Source: Streptomyces sp. NBC_00490
GTDB taxonomy: Bacteria > Actinomycetota > Actinomycetes > Streptomycetales > Streptomycetaceae
Assembly: GCF_036013645.1 (NCBI RefSeq)
Contig: NZ_CP107869.1
Span: 5,456,001-5,520,000 of the forward strand
Length of the DNA stretch: 64,000 nucleotides
Direction: 5' to 3'
Shown here: piece by piece, positions 60,494-64,000 of the stretch
Position numbering within the stretch: the stretch's first letter is position 1
How the letters are laid out: each line of letters starts with the position of its first letter
Notes under the pieces: model-generated
The model's database searches: none
What the model was told of the DNA's origin: nothing
What the model saw: the letters and a program-made list of their open reading frames with translations, nothing else
Made by a program: the position numbers and the translations under genes

Positions 60494-60796
60494 ATGCGCT
60501 GTGTGATCGCCCGTTACCCCTTCGACCTGTCCAAGGCCGAAGTGGAGAAGTCGATGGAGAAGGTCCGGCCCGAGCCGGTCACCGACGCCTCCGTCGCCTC
60601 GGTCACCATCGGTGGCCGGCCGTACCCCGTCAAGCAGGTGGGAGCGGTGATCACGGGTCAGGATCCCCGTGACTTCACTGCCGCGGAAGTGGTCCGCGCC
60701 CTGGTCCGTCTCGGCTTCACCTGCGAGAACGCGCCCCCCAAGGCGGCCCCGGCCCCCGACCTGTCCTACGGCTCGGTCGACCGCCTTCTCGGCTGA
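60494..60796 (+). CDS. SCO5918-family small protein
   Basis: 100 aa conserved actinobacterial protein (RCVIARYPFDLSKAEVEKSM, ASVTIGGRPYPVKQVGAVIT, FTAAEVVRALVRLGFTC), which I recall as the SCO5918 family and which is often found directly downstream of a cold-shock gene or an RNA helicase. The fold is alpha/beta. An RNA-related role is possible from context only. Confidence 0.85.
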   Translation: MRCVIARYPFDLSKAEVEKSMEKVRPEPVTDASVASVTIGGRPYPVKQVGAVITGQDPRDFTAAEVVRALVRLGFTCENAPPKAAPAPDLSYGSVDRLLG

Positions 60797-60990
60797 CCCG
60801 CCCCGCCCCTCCTGCCGACGGCCGTGACCGACGGTCGCCAAGGTGTGCGGTCGGTTAATTTTGGTGAAACCTGTGAGCGGCTCCGCTAACATGTTCGAGC
60901 TCGCGACGAACACCCCCATCGGGCGCGATACGTAGCCACTTCACCTCACACGTAAAAAATCGGTCAAAGTTGATAAACATATCACCACGG

Positions 60991-62352
60991 GTGCTTTCGC
61001 GAGTGAAGGGTCAGTCGCGAGCGGTGCTGTGGGTCGCCGCGGGCGCGGTGACCCTCGCGTTCCTCCTCATGCTGGAGATCGCCGCACGTCACTACGGTCT
61101 GCAGGGACCGCTCACCTGTCAGCTGCGCGAGCTGATATCCGCCCCCAAGTCGGGCGGACTGCTCTACGCCGGTCTGGCGTTGACGCTGGTCGTGTTCCCC
61201 TGGCGGCAGCGGTTCCTCGCGCTCGGCACCGCGCTCGGCATCGACGCGGTCATCGCACTGGTCCGCTGGGCGGCCGGCATCAAGGTGACGGAGGGCCATC
61301 CCTTCGGTATCGGCGCACTGTGGGTGATCCTGGGCTGCGCCGTCTTCGCGCTCACCCGACGCACCGGCGCGGAACGTGTTCTGCTGCTGAAGGGCGCTGG
61401 CCTCGGACTGCTGCTGGGGGCCGGCCGCAAGGCCGGGGACACCTGGCTGCTTCTCACCTCCAAGACCCGCCCGACGGTGCTCGACCCTTACGTCGCGACC
61501 GCCGACCACGCGCTGGGCGACCCGTCATGGGTGGTGGGCCGGATCGTCGAGGCCACCGGCAAGTTCGGCTTCAACCTCCTCGACTTCGTGTACGGCAACC
61601 TCGCGGTCGCCGCGGTCCTCGTCGCCCTGTACCAACTGCGCAACGTGGCCGCCGACCGCCGCTTCCCGCGCCACCATCTGGTGCGCACCTTCCTGGTGAT
61701 CGGCCTCCTCGGGCCGGGCATCTACATGATCTACCCGGTGGTCGGACCGATCTTCGCCTACGGCAACGGCACCGAGCACTGGGCCGACGTCGCCATCTGG
61801 GCGGAGACCCACTCCACCGGACAGTGGGCGGTGGCCCAGATCTGGCCGGACACGGTCGCGCCGATCACCACCCCGCACTCCATACCGTTCGACGGCATCA
61901 CCCCTCGCAACTGCATGCCGAGCCTGCACACGGCATGGGCCGTCGCGATCTTCATCCACTCCCGCAAGGGCCCGCGAGCGCTGCGCTGGGCAGGCACGTT
62001 CTGGCTGGTGGCCACGCTCGCCGCGACGCTGGGCTTCGGCTATCACTACGGCGTCGACCTCGTCGCCGGCGTGGTGTTCGTGCTCACCATCGAGGCGGCC
62101 CTGCGCACCTACGACCGCGCCTGGGACCGGTCGGGCCTCCAGCTGGTCGCCTACGGCGCCACGGTCTTCGCCGGACTCCTGCTGGCGTACCGATTCCTGC
62201 CGGTGCAGATGGCCGAGCAGCCATGGCTCTACGGCCCACTGCTCCTGCTGGCGATGGCCTCGGTGATCTACGGCTACGTACGGACCACCGGCCAGTGGGA
62301 GAAGGCACCCGCTCCGGTGGAACAGCCGCAACGCCAGTCCGAACCCGTCTGA
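60991..62352 (+). CDS. PAP2-family multi-pass membrane protein
   Basis: About 453 aa; the frame opens with TTG at 60970, and GTG codons at 60991 or 61003 are equally possible starts since no ribosome-binding site stands out. Ten or more membrane helices. The PAP2 catalytic region is in the second half: ITPRNCMPSLHTAWAVAIFI (SxxH) and GFGYHYGVDLVAGV (histidine nucleophile). It is similar to actinobacterial inositol-phosphoceramide-synthase-like PAP2 proteins. A lipid phosphatase or phospho-transferase role is inferred. Confidence 0.87.
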   Translation: MLSRVKGQSRAVLWVAAGAVTLAFLLMLEIAARHYGLQGPLTCQLRELISAPKSGGLLYAGLALTLVVFPWRQRFLALGTALGIDAVIALVRWAAGIKVTEGHPFGIGALWVILGCAVFALTRRTGAERVLLLKGAGLGLLLGAGRKAGDTWLLLTSKTRPTVLDPYVATADHALGDPSWVVGRIVEATGKFGFNLLDFVYGNLAVAAVLVALYQLRNVAADRRFPRHHLVRTFLVIGLLGPGIYMIYPVVGPIFAYGNGTEHWADVAIWAETHSTGQWAVAQIWPDTVAPITTPHSIPFDGITPRNCMPSLHTAWAVAIFIHSRKGPRALRWAGTFWLVATLAATLGFGYHYGVDLVAGVVFVLTIEAALRTYDRAWDRSGLQLVAYGATVFAGLLLAYRFLPVQMAEQPWLYGPLLLLAMASVIYGYVRTTGQWEKAPAPVEQPQRQSEPV

Positions 62353-62613
62353 CCCCCGAGCGGATGGTCGTAGGCGGACCGTCCGGCGTCCCGTCGACGT
62401 ACCGGTGAAGGCCCCCGCGTCCCGGACCACCGTTCCAGGGGGAGGTCATTCCCCCAGGTCAGACGCGTTTCAGGGGTTCCGGCGTCCCGAATACCCCGGC
62501 AATCGTGGCGGTCGGGACGGATCACCGCGCAGGCTGTTGTCATCGAAGCGCGCCGCTCCCGGTATCCGGTCGAGCGGCCCATGCCAACACCCGTACCGCA
62601 CAGGGGGATTCAC

Positions 62614-63342
62614 ATGTTCACTCGCACCCACCGCACCCGAATGCTCGCCGCCGCCGCACTCGCGGCCGCCACGCTCACGCTGACGGCGTGCAACAACGGA
62701 GACGGCGTCGACGAGGGTGCGTCGACGGAGTCCGCCACCACGGCGACGGCCTCCACCACGGCCTCGCCCGAGGCGAGCGGGTCTTCCAAGGGCTCCACGG
62801 GCGGCTCGGCCGGTTCGAGCGGTGGGACGGGTTCCTCGGGTTCCAGCGGTTCCACCGGCTCCTCGGGTACGTCGGGTTCCTCGGGCGTCACGGGTGGCTC
62901 GGCGGACTCGGCGTCGGACTCGTCGGCCACCACCGTCGCCTGCGCCAAGACCTCCACCCGGACGACCGCCAAGGAGGTCTCCCGGCCGCTGAACCATCTT
63001 CTCCTCACCGTCACCAACACCGGCTCCAAGAACTGCACCCTCATCGACTACCCGGCCGTCCGCTTCGGCGAGGCCCAGTCCGTCCCGCCGGTCTTCGAGG
63101 ACTCCAAGCCGCAGGCGGTGGTCACGCTGGCCCCCGGCGAGTCGGGTTACGCGAGCGTCCTGCTCTCGGCGGCGGACGGCAGCGGCTCCAACGGCTACAC
63201 GGCCAAGTCCCTGGAGGTCTACTTCAACGCGGCCGCGAACACCGCCGCCACCCCCTCGCTGCCCGCGAAGGGCGTGTACGTCGACGACTCGATCCGTGTC
63301 TCGTACTGGCAGTCGACGATGGCCGACGCACTCACCTGGTGA
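62614..63342 (+). CDS. DUF4232 lipoprotein
   Basis: 242 aa from the ATG behind AGGGGGAT. Lipobox LTAC (cysteine after TLTLTA). A 70-residue Ser/Gly/Thr linker precedes a DUF4232 beta-domain: PLNHLLLTVTNTGSKNCTLI, then YPAVRFGE and VTLAPGESGYASVLLSA. DUF4232 lipoproteins are common and uncharacterised in Streptomyces. Confidence 0.9.
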   Translation: MFTRTHRTRMLAAAALAAATLTLTACNNGDGVDEGASTESATTATASTTASPEASGSSKGSTGGSAGSSGGTGSSGSSGSTGSSGTSGSSGVTGGSADSASDSSATTVACAKTSTRTTAKEVSRPLNHLLLTVTNTGSKNCTLIDYPAVRFGEAQSVPPVFEDSKPQAVVTLAPGESGYASVLLSAADGSGSNGYTAKSLEVYFNAAANTAATPSLPAKGVYVDDSIRVSYWQSTMADALTW

Positions 63343-63446
63343 CCCGGCGGCCCCTTGTGACGAACCTGTTGAACTAACAACGTGCTGAACCCTTGGCCAT
63401 CGCCTTAGGCTCCCTCTGATCACCAAAACTTCATGGGGGGACATCC

Positions 63447-64000
63447 ATGCGCGCAACCACGCGCCTCGCCCTGATCGGCACCAGCCTCGCGCTGGTCGCC
63501 GGTGTCACCGGTGCCACCGCCGCCCAGGCGGAGGACGGCAGCGCGGGCGACATCACGCTCGACAAGGTCGTCATCAACGGCGGCAAGCCGGTCGTCGTCG
63601 GCACCACCAACGCGGTGTCCGCCAAGGTCTCCGTGACCGCGACGGACAACTCGGGGATCGCCAAGGCCACGTACATCAGCGGGTGGGGTCCGAGTCCGAA
63701 CTTCGTGGACATCTGGTTCGACGACGGCGACATCACCTGCACCGAGGTCAGCGACACCACGTCGACCTGCACGGGCACGCTGACGTTCGACCCGCAGTGG
63801 GGCAACGGTGTCGTCAACAACGCCGCGGCGGCCACCTGGGACCTCGCCGTCTCGGTCAAGGCCAACGACCTCGACTACATCCACCGGGACGCGGCCACCA
63901 CGTTCAAGGTGCAGCGCGCCTCGAAGCTGACGGTCAACGCCTCGCCGGAACCGGTGGCGAAGGGCAAGACCGTCACGGTCACCGGCAAGCTGAGCCGCGC
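63447..64000 (+). CDS. exported Ig-like/beta-sandwich protein, N-terminal part
   Basis: Starts with the ATG behind GGGGGGAC and runs off the window after about 184 residues. Signal peptide (LALIGTSLALVAGVTGATAA) with cleavage near AQAED. The first domain (35-150) has a Cys pair (DITCTEV, STCTGTL), and a second Ig-like domain begins with LTVNASPEPVAKGKTVTVTG. It resembles the Ig-like part of the protein at 1599-3566. Function is unknown. Confidence 0.85.
   Translation, partial: MRATTRLALIGTSLALVAGVTGATAAQAEDGSAGDITLDKVVINGGKPVVVGTTNAVSAKVSVTATDNSGIAKATYISGWGPSPNFVDIWFDDGDITCTEVSDTTSTCTGTLTFDPQWGNGVVNNAAAATWDLAVSVKANDLDYIHRDAATTFKVQRASKLTVNASPEPVAKGKTVTVTGKLSR

Overview
The window is high-GC actinobacterial DNA with the look of a Streptomyces chromosome. 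The signs are very strong third-position GC, frequent GTG starts, many secreted proteins and lipoproteins, an AfsR/SARP-type regulator, a GAF-ANTAR protein, XRE/DUF397 pairs, an LAETG sortase substrate, and the short GC-rich hairpin repeats that litter Streptomyces genomes. I saw no tRNA, rRNA, CRISPR array, transposase or integrase. Gene density is ordinary and many neighbours are convergent with overlapping 3' ends.

Layout. 0-3.6 kb: end of a SpoIIE-type phosphatase, an unknown protein and a secreted beta-propeller/Ig-like protein. 3.7-8.05 kb: a tight three-gene cassette of an EACC1-like small protein, a caspase-TM-substrate-binding-VWA fusion, and a solute-binding lipoprotein; this looks like a little-described biological-conflict or signalling system. 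8.05-17.4 kb: M20 amidohydrolase, TerB protein, a small secreted peptide, an XRE-TPR regulator beside a 22-bp palindrome, an ArsP-like permease pair, a GAF-ANTAR regulator and a secreted metzincin. 17.4-19.9 kb: a threonine-rich leader peptide plus attenuator hairpin in front of a short second threonyl-tRNA synthetase, then a nucleoside hydrolase. 19.9-30.6 kb: sortase substrate, GH13 glucosidase, DUF4142 protein, a large AfsR-like ATPase regulator carrying an in-frame dispersed repeat, and small membrane proteins. 30.7-41.7 kb: Tat-exported beta-propeller protein, two truncated heme-uptake genes meeting head to head, a second metzincin, an SDR enzyme, a lysyl oxidase-like protein, an orphan histidine kinase, a P450 divergent from a TetR gene with paired operators, and an orphan sugar-binding lipoprotein.

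41.7-47.6 kb: a four-gene operon (XRE regulator, DUF397 protein, TIR protein, 1401-aa P-loop/TIR/NB-ARC/TPR protein) with a perfect 543-bp in-frame tandem duplication in the TIR region and a 29-bp inverted repeat at the promoter. 47.7-51.9 kb: a taurine/sulfonate uptake and desulfonation operon (tauD and ABC transporter) preceded by a Cys-ending leader peptide. 52-64 kb: secreted S33 peptidase, pectate lyase with a LacI-type operator, a dedicated TrpF, MarR regulator, amidohydrolase, a low-complexity protein, MerR regulator, cold-shock protein, PAP2 membrane protein and two exported proteins, the last cut by the window end.

How parts work together. Reading codons by eye, I found the rare TTA leucine codon in only three genes: the caspase fusion, the TIR protein and the TIR/NB-ARC/TPR protein. 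In Streptomyces TTA codons make translation depend on bldA tRNA and thus on development, so both putative conflict systems may be held until late growth. Separately, two leader-peptide attenuators (threonine; cysteine/sulfur) suggest ribosome-mediated control of a tRNA synthetase and of sulfonate use.
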